Shown here piece by piece: positions 24,419 to 33,565 of a stretch of DNA of 64,000 nucleotides (the first letter of the stretch is position 1; the number at the start of each line of letters is the position of its first letter). The notes under the pieces were generated by a model. The model saw only the letters and a program-made list of their open reading frames with translations, did not search any database and was not told where the DNA came from. The position numbers and the translations under genes are program-made. Origin of the DNA: Ruminococcaceae bacterium UBA5406 (GTDB taxonomy: Bacteria; Bacillota; Clostridia; Oscillospirales; Acutalibacteraceae); assembly GCA_002407675.1 (NCBI GenBank), contig DHNW01000015.1, forward strand, positions 35,102 to 99,101. The letters are read 5' to 3'.

Positions 24419-27400
24419 GTTTTGATTTTCCGGATGCACCGGGACAATTTCGGTATCCCGGTAGCATTTCATGCCGGTTCCGGCCGGAATCAGTTTACCG
24501 ATAATGACGTTTTCCTTCAGACCGAGCAGCGGATCCACCTTGCCTCTAATCGCGGCATCGGTCAGCACGCGGGTCGTTTCCTGGAAAGAAGCGGCGGAAA
24601 GGAAGGAATCCGTGGCAAGCGAGGCCTTGGTAATACCCAGCAGAACCGGCGAAGCCGTAGCTTCCTTCAAATCCGTTTCTCCCGCAGCAATGCGGTCGCG
24701 GACGGTTTTGTTCTCCGACTCCAGCTCGCTCTTTTCCACCAGCGCGCTCGGCAGGAAGGTGGTGTCTCCCGGATCCTCTATGCGGACTTTCTTCATCATC
24801 TGCCGAATGATGACTTCAATATGCTTATCGTTAATATCAACACCCTGCATCCGGTAAACCTTTTGGACTTCTTCGATCAGATAATCCTGCACAGCCTGAG
24901 CCCCGTTAATGGCCAGTACATCGTGCGGGTTTGCGGAACCTTCAGTCAGGCGCGTACCGGCTTTTATCTCATCGCCTTCACTGACGATAACCCTAGACCC
25001 AAACGGAATCAAGTACGATTTGCTCTCACCGGATTTGGAATTGGTCACGACAACATGCCGGCTTTTTTTGACTTCCTCAAATGAAACAGTTCCGGTTATC
25101 TCACTGATAACCGCAAGGTGTTTCGGCTTGCGCGCTTCAAACAGTTCTTCCACGCGCGGAAGGCCCTGCGTGATATCTTCGGCGCTTGCAATGCCGCCGG
25201 TATGGAACGTCCGCATGGTCAGCTGCGTGCCGGGCTCACCGATAGACTGTGCAGCGATGATGCCGACCGCTTCACCGACTTGAACCGGCTTGCGTGTGGC
25301 AAGGTTGACACCGTAGCACTTGCGGCACACGCCGTGCTTCGCACGGCACGCAAGGATGGAACGGATCTTAATCCGCTTAATGCCGTGTCCGACAATAATG
25401 TCGGCGTCTCCGTCATCCATCATTTTATCTTTGGAAACAAGCACCTCGCCGGTTTTTTCATCGACGAAGTCTTCGACCAAATACCGCCCGATCAGGCGTT
25501 CATGCAAAGGCTCGATAACTTCTTTGCCTTCCTTGACATCGTAGACTTCAAGCCCGTCAGTCGCACCGCAGTCATCCTCACGAATGATAACATCCTGTGA
25601 AACATCGACCAAGCGGCGGGTCAGATAACCGGAATCCGCCGTGCGGAGAGCCGTATCAGCCAGCCCTTTCCGCGCGCCGCGGGAAGAAATGAAGTATTCC
25701 AAAATGTTGAGGCCTTCGCGGTAATTGGCCCGGATGGGGATTTCGATTGTTTTGCCGGACGTATTGGCAATCAGGCCGCGCATTCCGGCAAGCTGACGGA
25801 TCTGGCTCATGGAGCCGCGGGCCCCGGAATCGGCCATCATGAAGATCGGGTTGTACCGGTCAAGGTTTTTCTGGAGGGCATCAGAAACATCTTCTGTTGC
25901 CTTTGTCCATGTTTTCAGCACGGCATTATAACGCTCCCTGTTGGAAAGGAGACCCATTTTGTACTCGGTTGAAACCTGATCAATCTTCTTTTCAGCTTTT
26001 GCGATAATTTCTTTTTTCTGCGGCGGGATGGTTGCATCGCTTACAGAAACCGTAATCCCGCTCTTGGTGGAATATTTATAGCCCTGGGCTTTAATGGAAT
26101 CGAGGACTTCGGAAGTTTTGGGGACACCGTGCACCTGAATGCACCGGTCAATGATCTGCCCAAGCTGTTTCTTTCCAACAAGGAACTCAATCTCCAGCCG
26201 GAAACGGTTTTCCGGTTTGGAGCGGTCAACAAAACCGAGATCCTGCGGGATTGGACGGTTAAAAATCATTTTCCCAACCGTGGTCTCAACGATCTGGGTT
26301 TCCGGCTGTCCGTTAAATTCCAGCGTCCTGCGGACTCTGATTTTCGCATGCAAACCAATAACATGCTCATTGTAAGCCATAATGGCTTCGTCAAAATTGC
26401 GGAACGCCTTGCCTTCCCCGGGCTCACCGTCTTTATCCAGCGTAAGGTAATACGATCCGAGGACCATGTCCTGCGTCGGCACGGTAACCGGGCGCCCGTC
26501 GGACGGCTTCAGGAGGTTGCCGGCCGCCAGCATCAGGAACCGAGCCTCAGCCTGCGCTTCGGAAGAGAGGGGCACATGAACGGCCATCTGGTCGCCGTCG
26601 AAATCGGCATTGTAAGCCGTGCAGGCCAGCGGATGGAGCTTTAGGGCCTTGCCCTCAACAAGCACCGGTTCAAACGCCTGGATGCCCAGCCTATGCAGGG
26701 TAGGGGCACGGTTCAGCAGAACAGGATGGTTGCGGATGACAATTTCAAGCGCATCCCAAACTTCCGGTTTTGCTCGTTCCACAGCTTTCCTTGCCGCCTT
26801 GATATTTCCGGACGTGCCGGTTTCAACCAGGCGTTTCATGACAAAAGGCTTAAACAGTTCCAGCGCCATTTCCTTTGGCAGACCGCACTGGTACATTTTC
26901 AGATCCGGGCCGACAACAATAACGGAACGGCCCGAATAGTCCACGCGCTTGCCCAGAAGGTTCTGGCGGAAACGCCCCTGCTTGCCCTTCAGCATATCGG
27001 AAAGGGATTTGAGGGGGCGGTTGTTGGGACCGGTGACCGGGCGGCCGCGGCGGCCGTTGTCAATCAGGGCATCCACTGCTTCCTGAAGCATCCGTTTCTC
27101 GTTGCGGATGATAATATCCGGAGCACCGAGTTCCAGAAGCCGCTTCAGGCGGTTGTTCCGGTTGATGACGCGGCGGTACAGGTCATTCAGGTCAGAAGTA
27201 GCAAACCGGCCGCCGTCCAGCTGAACCATCGGCCGAAGATCCGGCGGGATGACCGGGATGCAGTCCAGGATCATCCATTCCGGGCGGTTGCCCGAAAGTC
27301 GGAACGCTTCCACCACATCAAGCCGTTTTAAAATACGCACTTTTTTCTGCCCGCCGGCCGAAGCAAGCTCCGTCTTTAATTCCTGCGAAAGCTGATCAAG

Positions 27401-27949
27401 GTCGATCTCCGTCAGGAGCTTCTGGATGGCCTCGGCACCCATACCGGCGTCAAAATCATCTTCATATTTTTCGCGCATATCGCGGTATTCTTTTTCATTG
27501 AGGAGCTGCTTTTTCTGAAGTTCCTTTACATTGCCGGGATCCGTAACAATATACATGGCAAAGTACAGAACTTTTTCCAGCATACGGGGGGAAATATCCA
27601 GTATCAGGCCGATGCGCGAAGGAATCCCCTTGAAATACCAGATGTGGGAAACCGGCGCAGCCAATTCAATATGGCCCATCCTTTCGCGGCGGACCTTAGC
27701 CCTGGTAACCTCCACGCCGCAGCGCTCACAGATCTTCCCTTTATAACGGATCCTCTTATACTTGCCGCAGTGGCACTCCCAGTCCTTGGTAGGGCCAAAA
27801 ATCCGCTCGCAGAACAGGCCGTCGCGCTCCGGCTTTAAAGTGCGGTAATTAATTGTTTCCGGTTTTTTCACTTCGCCGTGCGACCATTCCCGGATTTTTT
27901 CCGGTGAAGCAAGTCCAATCTTGATGGATTCAAACGTATTATTTTCCAT
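24398..27949 (-). CDS. rpoC: RNA polymerase beta' subunit
   Basis: The 1183-residue beta' subunit has the N-terminal zinc site (CHCGKYK and CERCGVEV), the catalytic NADFDGDQMAVHVPLS loop that holds the active-site Mg2+, and the second zinc site CRAKHGVCRKCYGVN. The start was placed at the ATG at 27949 because AGGAAGGGG is 7 bases upstream; a frame beginning at 27970 overlaps the rpoB stop but would add residues outside the family. It is cotranscribed with rpoB. No L7Ae-like ribosomal gene lies between rpoC and rpsL, where many Clostridia have one. Confidence 0.99.
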   Translation of the reverse strand: MENNTFESIKIGLASPEKIREWSHGEVKKPETINYRTLKPERDGLFCERIFGPTKDWECHCGKYKRIRYKGKICERCGVEVTRAKVRRERMGHIELAAPVSHIWYFKGIPSRIGLILDISPRMLEKVLYFAMYIVTDPGNVKELQKKQLLNEKEYRDMREKYEDDFDAGMGAEAIQKLLTEIDLDQLSQELKTELASAGGQKKVRILKRLDVVEAFRLSGNRPEWMILDCIPVIPPDLRPMVQLDGGRFATSDLNDLYRRVINRNNRLKRLLELGAPDIIIRNEKRMLQEAVDALIDNGRRGRPVTGPNNRPLKSLSDMLKGKQGRFRQNLLGKRVDYSGRSVIVVGPDLKMYQCGLPKEMALELFKPFVMKRLVETGTSGNIKAARKAVERAKPEVWDALEIVIRNHPVLLNRAPTLHRLGIQAFEPVLVEGKALKLHPLACTAYNADFDGDQMAVHVPLSSEAQAEARFLMLAAGNLLKPSDGRPVTVPTQDMVLGSYYLTLDKDGEPGEGKAFRNFDEAIMAYNEHVIGLHAKIRVRRTLEFNGQPETQIVETTVGKMIFNRPIPQDLGFVDRSKPENRFRLEIEFLVGKKQLGQIIDRCIQVHGVPKTSEVLDSIKAQGYKYSTKSGITVSVSDATIPPQKKEIIAKAEKKIDQVSTEYKMGLLSNRERYNAVLKTWTKATEDVSDALQKNLDRYNPIFMMADSGARGSMSQIRQLAGMRGLIANTSGKTIEIPIRANYREGLNILEYFISSRGARKGLADTALRTADSGYLTRRLVDVSQDVIIREDDCGATDGLEVYDVKEGKEVIEPLHERLIGRYLVEDFVDEKTGEVLVSKDKMMDDGDADIIVGHGIKRIKIRSILACRAKHGVCRKCYGVNLATRKPVQVGEAVGIIAAQSIGEPGTQLTMRTFHTGGIASAEDITQGLPRVEELFEARKPKHLAVISEITGTVSFEEVKKSRHVVVTNSKSGESKSYLIPFGSRVIVSEGDEIKAGTRLTEGSANPHDVLAINGAQAVQDYLIEEVQKVYRMQGVDINDKHIEVIIRQMMKKVRIEDPGDTTFLPSALVEKSELESENKTVRDRIAAGETDLKEATASPVLLGITKASLATDSFLSAASFQETTRVLTDAAIRGKVDPLLGLKENVIIGKLIPAGTGMKCYRDTEIVPVHPENQNLTNGAG

Positions 27950-27966
27950 GCCGTGGCCCCTTCCTG

Positions 27967-30900
27967 TCACATTGTATCGTCGTTGGGATCAGCTTCCGGC
28001 GAACTGACTTCGTCTTTTCCTGATTCATCAGACGTTCCGCCGTCCGAAGAATCATCACCGCCCCCATAGCCTTCTGAATCCGAATTGTCAAACAGGGCGT
28101 CGTCGGGTTCCGGCTCATCGACGGAGAATCCTTCCAGATCGTCAGCTACCGTCTTCTCTTCAAAATTGTCTTCCTGAGGCGTAATCCCAATATCATCGTC
28201 GTCCAGATCCTGTTTCAGGTCGATCTCCTCGTTGTTTTCATCCAGCACTTTGACATCCAGCGCAAGGGCCTGAAGCTCTTTAATAAGGACTTTGAAGGAC
28301 TCCGGAATTCCAGGTTCCGGAATATTCTGGCCCTTGACAATCGCCTCGTAGGTCTTTACGCGGCCGACCACATCGTCCGATTTAACCGTGAGGATTTCCT
28401 GAAGCGTATAAGCGGCGCCGTAGGCTTCCAGCGCCCAAACCTCCATCTCGCCGAACCGCTGCCCGCCGAACTGGGCTTTGCCGCCCAGCGGCTGCTGGGT
28501 AACAAGGGAATACGGGCCGGTGGAACGGGCATGGATCTTATCGTCAACCAAATGGTGAAGTTTGAGGTAGTACATATAGCCGACCGTGATGGGATGGTCA
28601 AAATACTCGCCCGTCCGGCCATCTCTCAGCTGAATCTTTCCATCAGGGCTCATGCCGGACTGTTTCAGCAGTTCTGTAATTTCGTCTTCATGCGCACCGT
28701 CGAAAACCGGCGTCATAATCTTCCAGCCGAGCAGCTTTGCTGCCAGCCCGAGGTGAACCTCCAATACCTGCCCGATATTCATGCGGGAAGGCACACCCAG
28801 GGGGTTCAGAACGATATCAAGCGGAGTGCCGTCCGGCAGGAACGGCATATCCTCAGACGGAAGAATGCGGGAAACAACACCCTTGTTCCCGTGGCGGCCG
28901 GCCATTTTGTCGCCGACCGAAATTTTTCTTTTCTGGGCAATGTAGCACCGGACAACCTTGTTGACACCGGGGCTGAGTTCGTCGTGGCTGTTTTCGCGGG
29001 TAAAGACCTTAACATCAACAACAATGCCGTATTCGCCATGCGGAACGCGCAGGGAAGTATCCCGCACTTCACGGGCCTTTTCGCCGAAGATAGCGCGCAG
29101 AAGGCGCTCTTCGGCGGTCAGTTCAGTTTCACCTTTGGGGGTCACCTTGCCGACCAGAATATCCCCCGCGCGCACTTCGGCACCGATACGGATAATTCCA
29201 CCTTCATCCAGATCCCTCAGCAGATCTTCGTTGACATTCGGAATATCGCGGGTAATCTCCTCCGGTCCCAGCTTCGTGTCGCGGGCCTCGGTCTCATACT
29301 CTTCAATATGAATGGATGTGAAAACATCGTCCCGGACCATTTTCTCACTGATCAGGACAGCGTCTTCGTAGTTGTAGCCTTCCCACGTCATAAAACCGAT
29401 CAGGACATTTTTGCCGAGGCTGATCTCGCCGTCTTTGGTGGCAGACCCGTCGGCAATGACATCGCCTGGGACAACGCGCTGATTGGCATCCACAATCGGG
29501 ACCTGATTGATACATGTCCCCTGGTTGGAACGCATAAACTTGGTAATGTGGTAAGTGTCGATCTCTCCGTCATCCGTTGCGACTTTGACTTCGTCGGCGC
29601 TCACACTGCGGACAACGCCGGGGTGCTTGCACACAACGCACACACCGGAATCGACGCCGGCTTTATATTCAATACCGGTGCCTACAATGGGAGATTCCGT
29701 TTTCAGAAGCGGAACCGCCTGCCGCTGCATGTTGGAACCCATAAGGGCGCGGTTGGCATCATCGTTTTCAAGAAAAGGAATCATCGCCGTGGCAACGGAG
29801 ACAACCATGCGGGGCGAAACATCCATAAAGTCGGCCTTTTCGCGTTCCACTTCGACAAATTCATCACGGTAGCGGCCGTTAATTTTTGCGTTTTTGAAAT
29901 GGCCTTCTTCGTCAAGCGGCTCGTTTGCCTGCGCGACAATATAATTGTCTTCCACGTCGGCAGTCATATAAATGACATCACGTGTGACAATACCGGTCTT
30001 TTTATCCACACGGCGGAAAGGGGCTTCAATAAAGCCGTACTCGTTGATGCGCGCGAAGGTGGCAAGATAGGAAATCAGGCCGATATTCGGGCCTTCAGGC
30101 GTCTCAATAGGGCACATGCGCCCGTAATGGGTATAATGAACGTCGCGCACCTCAAATCCGGCGCGGTCTCTGGAAAGGCCGCCGGGACCCAGGGCGGAAA
30201 GGCGGCGCTTGTGTGTCAGTTCCGCCAGTGGATTGGTCTGATCCATAAACTGCGACAGCGGAGAAGAACCGAAAAACTCGCGGATGGCAGCCACAACCGG
30301 ACGGATATTGATGAGGGAATGGGGCGTAAGGACTTCGAGATCCTGCGCCTGCAGCGTCATACGCTCGCGGATAACGCGCTCCAGCCGGGAAAAACCAATG
30401 CGGAACTGGTTCTGAAGCAATTCGCCGACGGAACGGATACGGCGGTTCCCAAGGTGGTCGATATCATCCAGGTTGCCAAGGCCTTCCGCAAGGCAGTTCA
30501 AATAATTGATAGAAGCAAAAATATCGTCGATAATAATATGTTTGGGGACAAGTTCATCAATGCGGGCACGGATTTTTTCCTTGATCTCATCGTCGTTGGA
30601 GCTGGAATCCAGAATTTCCCGCAGGACACTGAACCGAACCCGTTCTTTGACATCACATTCAGCTTTGGCGTCAAAATCGACGAATTTGCTGATATCAACC
30701 ATTCCGTTCGAAAGGACCTTGACTTCTTTGTCGCCGACCTGAACGTAAGCAGAGATAACGCCCGAATCATCAATCTGTTCAGCCAGTTCACGGGAAATGG
30801 TGTCTCCCGCTTCTGCCATAACTTCGCCGGTGGACGGATTGGCAATAGGCCGGGAAATCTGCTGGCCGGCAATGCGGCCGGCAAGGTTCAGTTTTTTGTT

Positions 30901-31731
30901 ATATTTATAGCGGCCGACCCGGGAAAGGTCATAGCGGCGCGGGTCAAAAAACAAGCTGTTGATATGCGCCTGCGCACTTTCAATGGTAGGGGGTTCGCTC
31001 GGCCGGAGCTTGCGGTAAATCTCGAACAGGGCGTCTTCCATATTCTTGCAGGGATCTTTTTCAATCGTGGCATTCAGCCGGTCATCATTCCCGAAATAAT
31101 CGCGGATTTCCTGATCTGTCCCTACGCCCAGCGCACGGATAAACACCGTGACGGGGATTTTGCGGTTTTTGTCGATACGGACATAGAAAACGTCGTTGGA
31201 ATCCGTTTCATATTCCAGCCAGGCGCCGCGGTTCGGAATCACGGTGGTGCTGAAAAGTTTCTTCCCGGTTTTGTCGTAATCCATCTTATAGTACACGCCA
31301 GGCGAACGCACCAGCTGTGAAACAATGACACGCTCGGCACCGTTAATGACAAATGTGCCGCTCTCCGTCATAAGGGGGAAATCGCCCATAAAGACTTCTG
31401 ATTCTTTGATTTCGCCGCTTTCCTTATTGAGGAGGCGGGCAGTAACCCGCAGCGCTGCCGAATAGGTGGCATCCCGGTTTTTGCACTCTTCTACGGTGTA
31501 ATTGGGCTTGTCGACATCCAGTTTGTAATCCACAAAGTCCAACACCAGATTGCCGGTGTAGTCGGTAATACCGGAAACATCTTTCAAGACTTCCTTGAGA
31601 CCCTCGTCAAGGAACCACTGGTAAGACTTTTTCTGAATTTCGATCAGATTCGGCATATCCAGGACTTCATTGATACGCCCGAAACTCATACGGGTATTCT
31701 TGCCGACTTTCACCGGTTTGACATTCACCAT
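27967..31731 (-). CDS. rpoB: RNA polymerase beta subunit
   Basis: With the ATG at 31731 (GGAGTG 9 bases upstream) the protein has 1254 residues. The rifampicin pocket reads LSQFMDQTNPLAELTHKRR and then LSALGPGGL, wild type at the positions commonly mutated, so the enzyme should be rifampicin-sensitive. The C-terminal part contains GGKAQFGGQRFGEMEVWAL, the clamp-connecting motif. After it the protein carries an unusually long acidic, Gly/Ser-rich tail of roughly 90 residues ending in PNDDTM. The upstream neighbour is not rplL but a leftward Rrf2 gene, separated by a terminator and a new promoter. Confidence 0.99.
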   Translation of the reverse strand: MVNVKPVKVGKNTRMSFGRINEVLDMPNLIEIQKKSYQWFLDEGLKEVLKDVSGITDYTGNLVLDFVDYKLDVDKPNYTVEECKNRDATYSAALRVTARLLNKESGEIKESEVFMGDFPLMTESGTFVINGAERVIVSQLVRSPGVYYKMDYDKTGKKLFSTTVIPNRGAWLEYETDSNDVFYVRIDKNRKIPVTVFIRALGVGTDQEIRDYFGNDDRLNATIEKDPCKNMEDALFEIYRKLRPSEPPTIESAQAHINSLFFDPRRYDLSRVGRYKYNKKLNLAGRIAGQQISRPIANPSTGEVMAEAGDTISRELAEQIDDSGVISAYVQVGDKEVKVLSNGMVDISKFVDFDAKAECDVKERVRFSVLREILDSSSNDDEIKEKIRARIDELVPKHIIIDDIFASINYLNCLAEGLGNLDDIDHLGNRRIRSVGELLQNQFRIGFSRLERVIRERMTLQAQDLEVLTPHSLINIRPVVAAIREFFGSSPLSQFMDQTNPLAELTHKRRLSALGPGGLSRDRAGFEVRDVHYTHYGRMCPIETPEGPNIGLISYLATFARINEYGFIEAPFRRVDKKTGIVTRDVIYMTADVEDNYIVAQANEPLDEEGHFKNAKINGRYRDEFVEVEREKADFMDVSPRMVVSVATAMIPFLENDDANRALMGSNMQRQAVPLLKTESPIVGTGIEYKAGVDSGVCVVCKHPGVVRSVSADEVKVATDDGEIDTYHITKFMRSNQGTCINQVPIVDANQRVVPGDVIADGSATKDGEISLGKNVLIGFMTWEGYNYEDAVLISEKMVRDDVFTSIHIEEYETEARDTKLGPEEITRDIPNVNEDLLRDLDEGGIIRIGAEVRAGDILVGKVTPKGETELTAEERLLRAIFGEKAREVRDTSLRVPHGEYGIVVDVKVFTRENSHDELSPGVNKVVRCYIAQKRKISVGDKMAGRHGNKGVVSRILPSEDMPFLPDGTPLDIVLNPLGVPSRMNIGQVLEVHLGLAAKLLGWKIMTPVFDGAHEDEITELLKQSGMSPDGKIQLRDGRTGEYFDHPITVGYMYYLKLHHLVDDKIHARSTGPYSLVTQQPLGGKAQFGGQRFGEMEVWALEAYGAAYTLQEILTVKSDDVVGRVKTYEAIVKGQNIPEPGIPESFKVLIKELQALALDVKVLDENNEEIDLKQDLDDDDIGITPQEDNFEEKTVADDLEGFSVDEPEPDDALFDNSDSEGYGGGDDSSDGGTSDESGKDEVSSPEADPNDDTM

Positions 31732-31912
31732 CGGCTCAATCACTCCATTCATATTTTCACATTCTGCGGCAGATATCAGGCACAAAAAAGGCTGCATCCA
31801 TCCTGGTGCTTATTGATCGTTTTTTACAAGAAACTCTTGCCTTTTTGAATTTTCTGTGCTATGATAAAGGCGGATTTGATAAGCATACGAATCCATGATG
31901 ATGCAGTATATT

Positions 31913-31941
31913 ATTTTATTACAAGACAGGATAAATGTCAA
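31913..31941 (-). promoter_or_regulatory. Promoter of rpoB-rpoC
   Basis: On the minus strand TTGACA (31941-31936) and TAAAAT (31918-31913) have 17 bases between them. The leader is about 175 bases, long enough for further control, but no recognised element was seen. Confidence 0.85.
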
Positions 31942-31984
31942 GTTCTTTCTTTTTCGGGAGTTTTGGAGTTTTTAAATAGGCGCG

Positions 31985-32014
31985 AAAAAAGCCGGGGATG
32001 GTTCCCGGCTTTTT
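31985..32014 (-). terminator. Terminator of the dgt-dnaG-rpoD-rrf2 cluster
   Basis: AGCCGGG/CCCGGCT around a seven-base loop, flanked by A and T tracts, gives a stem followed by TTTTTT on the minus strand. It begins within 3 bases of the Rrf2 stop codon and separates this cluster from rpoB. Confidence 0.92.
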
Positions 32015-32449
32015 TTATTGCGTCCTGGCGGTTCCTTTACCAGACCCGGGGGCTGTTTTCTTAGCCGGACCCGCAAAAGTGTAGGAATCCAGCTTTTCCC
32101 GCACAGTTTCGGAAATTTCATCATAAATCTCCTGGAAGCGGCAGCAGGTTGTGTGGGCACAGCGATACTCGTCCTGCTGGCACCGGTTAAGCATATAAGG
32201 TCCTTCGACAGACTCGATCACCTGGCGGAGCGTAATGCTCTCGGGGGCACGGGCTAACCGGTACCCGCCGTGGGCCCCTTTAAAGGACTCGGCAATACCG
32301 TCTGCCACCAGTTTGCGCAGAATTTTGAGAGCAAAGCGCAACGGAACCTGCGTGCTGGCGGATATGGTTTTCGCATCCATTTTCCCCTGCGCCTGCGCCA
32401 AAGCATCCACAATCCGAACAGCGTAATCTGCTTCGAGCGTCATGACCAT
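32015..32449 (-). CDS. Rrf2-family transcriptional regulator with a cysteine cluster
   Basis: The 144-residue protein has an N-terminal winged helix (EADYAVRIVDALAQ, LRFALKILRKLVADG, GAHGGYRLAR), typical of Rrf2/IscR/NsrR proteins. The dimerisation region carries C90, C97, C102 and C103, comparable in place to the three cysteines that ligate an iron-sulfur cluster in IscR, NsrR and RsrR, so redox or Fe-S sensing is plausible. The last 25 residues are a basic, low-complexity tail. It is 16 bases downstream of rpoD and therefore probably cotranscribed with the primary sigma factor. No isc or suf genes are adjacent. Its targets are unknown. Confidence 0.88.
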   Translation of the reverse strand: MVMTLEADYAVRIVDALAQAQGKMDAKTISASTQVPLRFALKILRKLVADGIAESFKGAHGGYRLARAPESITLRQVIESVEGPYMLNRCQQDEYRCAHTTCCRFQEIYDEISETVREKLDSYTFAGPAKKTAPGSGKGTARTQ

Positions 32450-32465
32450 AGACGCGGCATCTCCT

Positions 32466-33554
32466 TTAATCCAAAAAGTCCTTCAGCTTTTTGCTGCGGC
32501 TGGGATGGCGGAGCTTCCGCAGTGCTTTTGCTTCAATCTGGCGGATCCGCTCACGGGTAACATTGAATTCCTTCCCCACTTCTTCGAGAGTGCGGGACCG
32601 CCCGTCTTCAAGCCCAAAGCGCAGGCGCAGGACTTTTTCTTCCCGCGGCGTCAGCGTATCCAGAACTTCGGAAAGCTGCTCTTTCAGCAGAGTGTGGGAA
32701 GCGGCGTCTGCCGGTGCAGGGGCGTCGTCGTCCGGAATAAAGTCGCCGAGATGGCTGTCTTCTTCTTCCCCGATTGGTGTTTCCAGGGACACCGGCTCCT
32801 GCGCAACGCGCATAATTTCGCGTACTTTTTCCGCCGGCATATCCAGCTCTTCCGCGATTTCATCCGCTGTTGGTTCATGGCCGTTGGTATGCAGAAGCTG
32901 GCTGGAAACTTTTTTCACCTTATTGATGGTCTCCACCATGTGCACAGGAATACGGATGGTGCGCGCCTGATCGGCAATGGCACGGGTAATTGCCTGGCGG
33001 ATCCACCAAGTTGCATAGGTGGAAAACTTAAACCCTTTGGTATAATCAAATTTTTCTACCGCTTTGATAAGGCCCAAGTTGCCTTCCTGGATCAGATCCA
33101 GGAACTGCATGCCGCGCCCCAGATACCGTTTGGCTATGCTGACGACAAGGCGAAGGTTCGCTTCGGCAAGCCGTTTTTTCGCTGCCGTATCTCCTTTGGA
33201 AATCCGCACGGCAAGGTCAATCTCCTCCTCCGGGGTCAAAAGCGGAACACGGCCGATTTCTTTGAGGTAAACCTTGACCGGATCGTCAATGGCGATCCCA
33301 TCGGTATTGAGGGCCGTTTCCAGATTTCCCGAATTTCCTCCCTGCTGGTTCAGGTTCTCCAGCGGTTCATCCCCGAAATTCTCAACGATTTCCACTCCCT
33401 GAGATTCCAGCGTATCGTAAAATTTTTCGATCTGCTCCGGGTCAAAGTCCAGTTCACCAAGGGCGTCCAGGATCTCCTTCGTAGAGAGCTGGCCCTTGCT
33501 CTTCCCCTGCTCAATCAGGTTCCGGATCACTGTTTTTTTATCCGGCATCGCCAT
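32466..33554 (-). CDS. rpoD: Primary sigma factor sigma-A (RpoD)
   Basis: The 362-residue protein has region 1.1 (about 1-75) and a short acidic spacer. Region 2 includes YATWWIRQAITRAIADQ for -10 recognition and melting, then region 3, and region 4.2 ends VTRERIRQIEAKALRKLRHP. The lack of a large non-conserved region is normal for Firmicutes SigA. It directs housekeeping transcription; the many TTGACA/TATAAT promoters in this window fit. It is 11 bases after dnaG and is followed by the Rrf2 gene. GGAGGAC precedes the ATG. Confidence 0.98.
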   Translation of the reverse strand: MAMPDKKTVIRNLIEQGKSKGQLSTKEILDALGELDFDPEQIEKFYDTLESQGVEIVENFGDEPLENLNQQGGNSGNLETALNTDGIAIDDPVKVYLKEIGRVPLLTPEEEIDLAVRISKGDTAAKKRLAEANLRLVVSIAKRYLGRGMQFLDLIQEGNLGLIKAVEKFDYTKGFKFSTYATWWIRQAITRAIADQARTIRIPVHMVETINKVKKVSSQLLHTNGHEPTADEIAEELDMPAEKVREIMRVAQEPVSLETPIGEEEDSHLGDFIPDDDAPAPADAASHTLLKEQLSEVLDTLTPREEKVLRLRFGLEDGRSRTLEEVGKEFNVTRERIRQIEAKALRKLRHPSRSKKLKDFLD

Positions 33555-33565
33555 GTTTCGTCCTC

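Noticed and set aside
24278..25084. Plus-strand frame of 268 codons at the rpoC end
   Set aside because: It runs antisense through rpoC and the str promoter with no start signal.
28531..31320. 929-codon plus-strand open frame opposite rpoB
   Set aside because: It mirrors the rpoB codon pattern on the opposite strand, has no ribosome binding site and no family features; rpoB itself is unmistakable.
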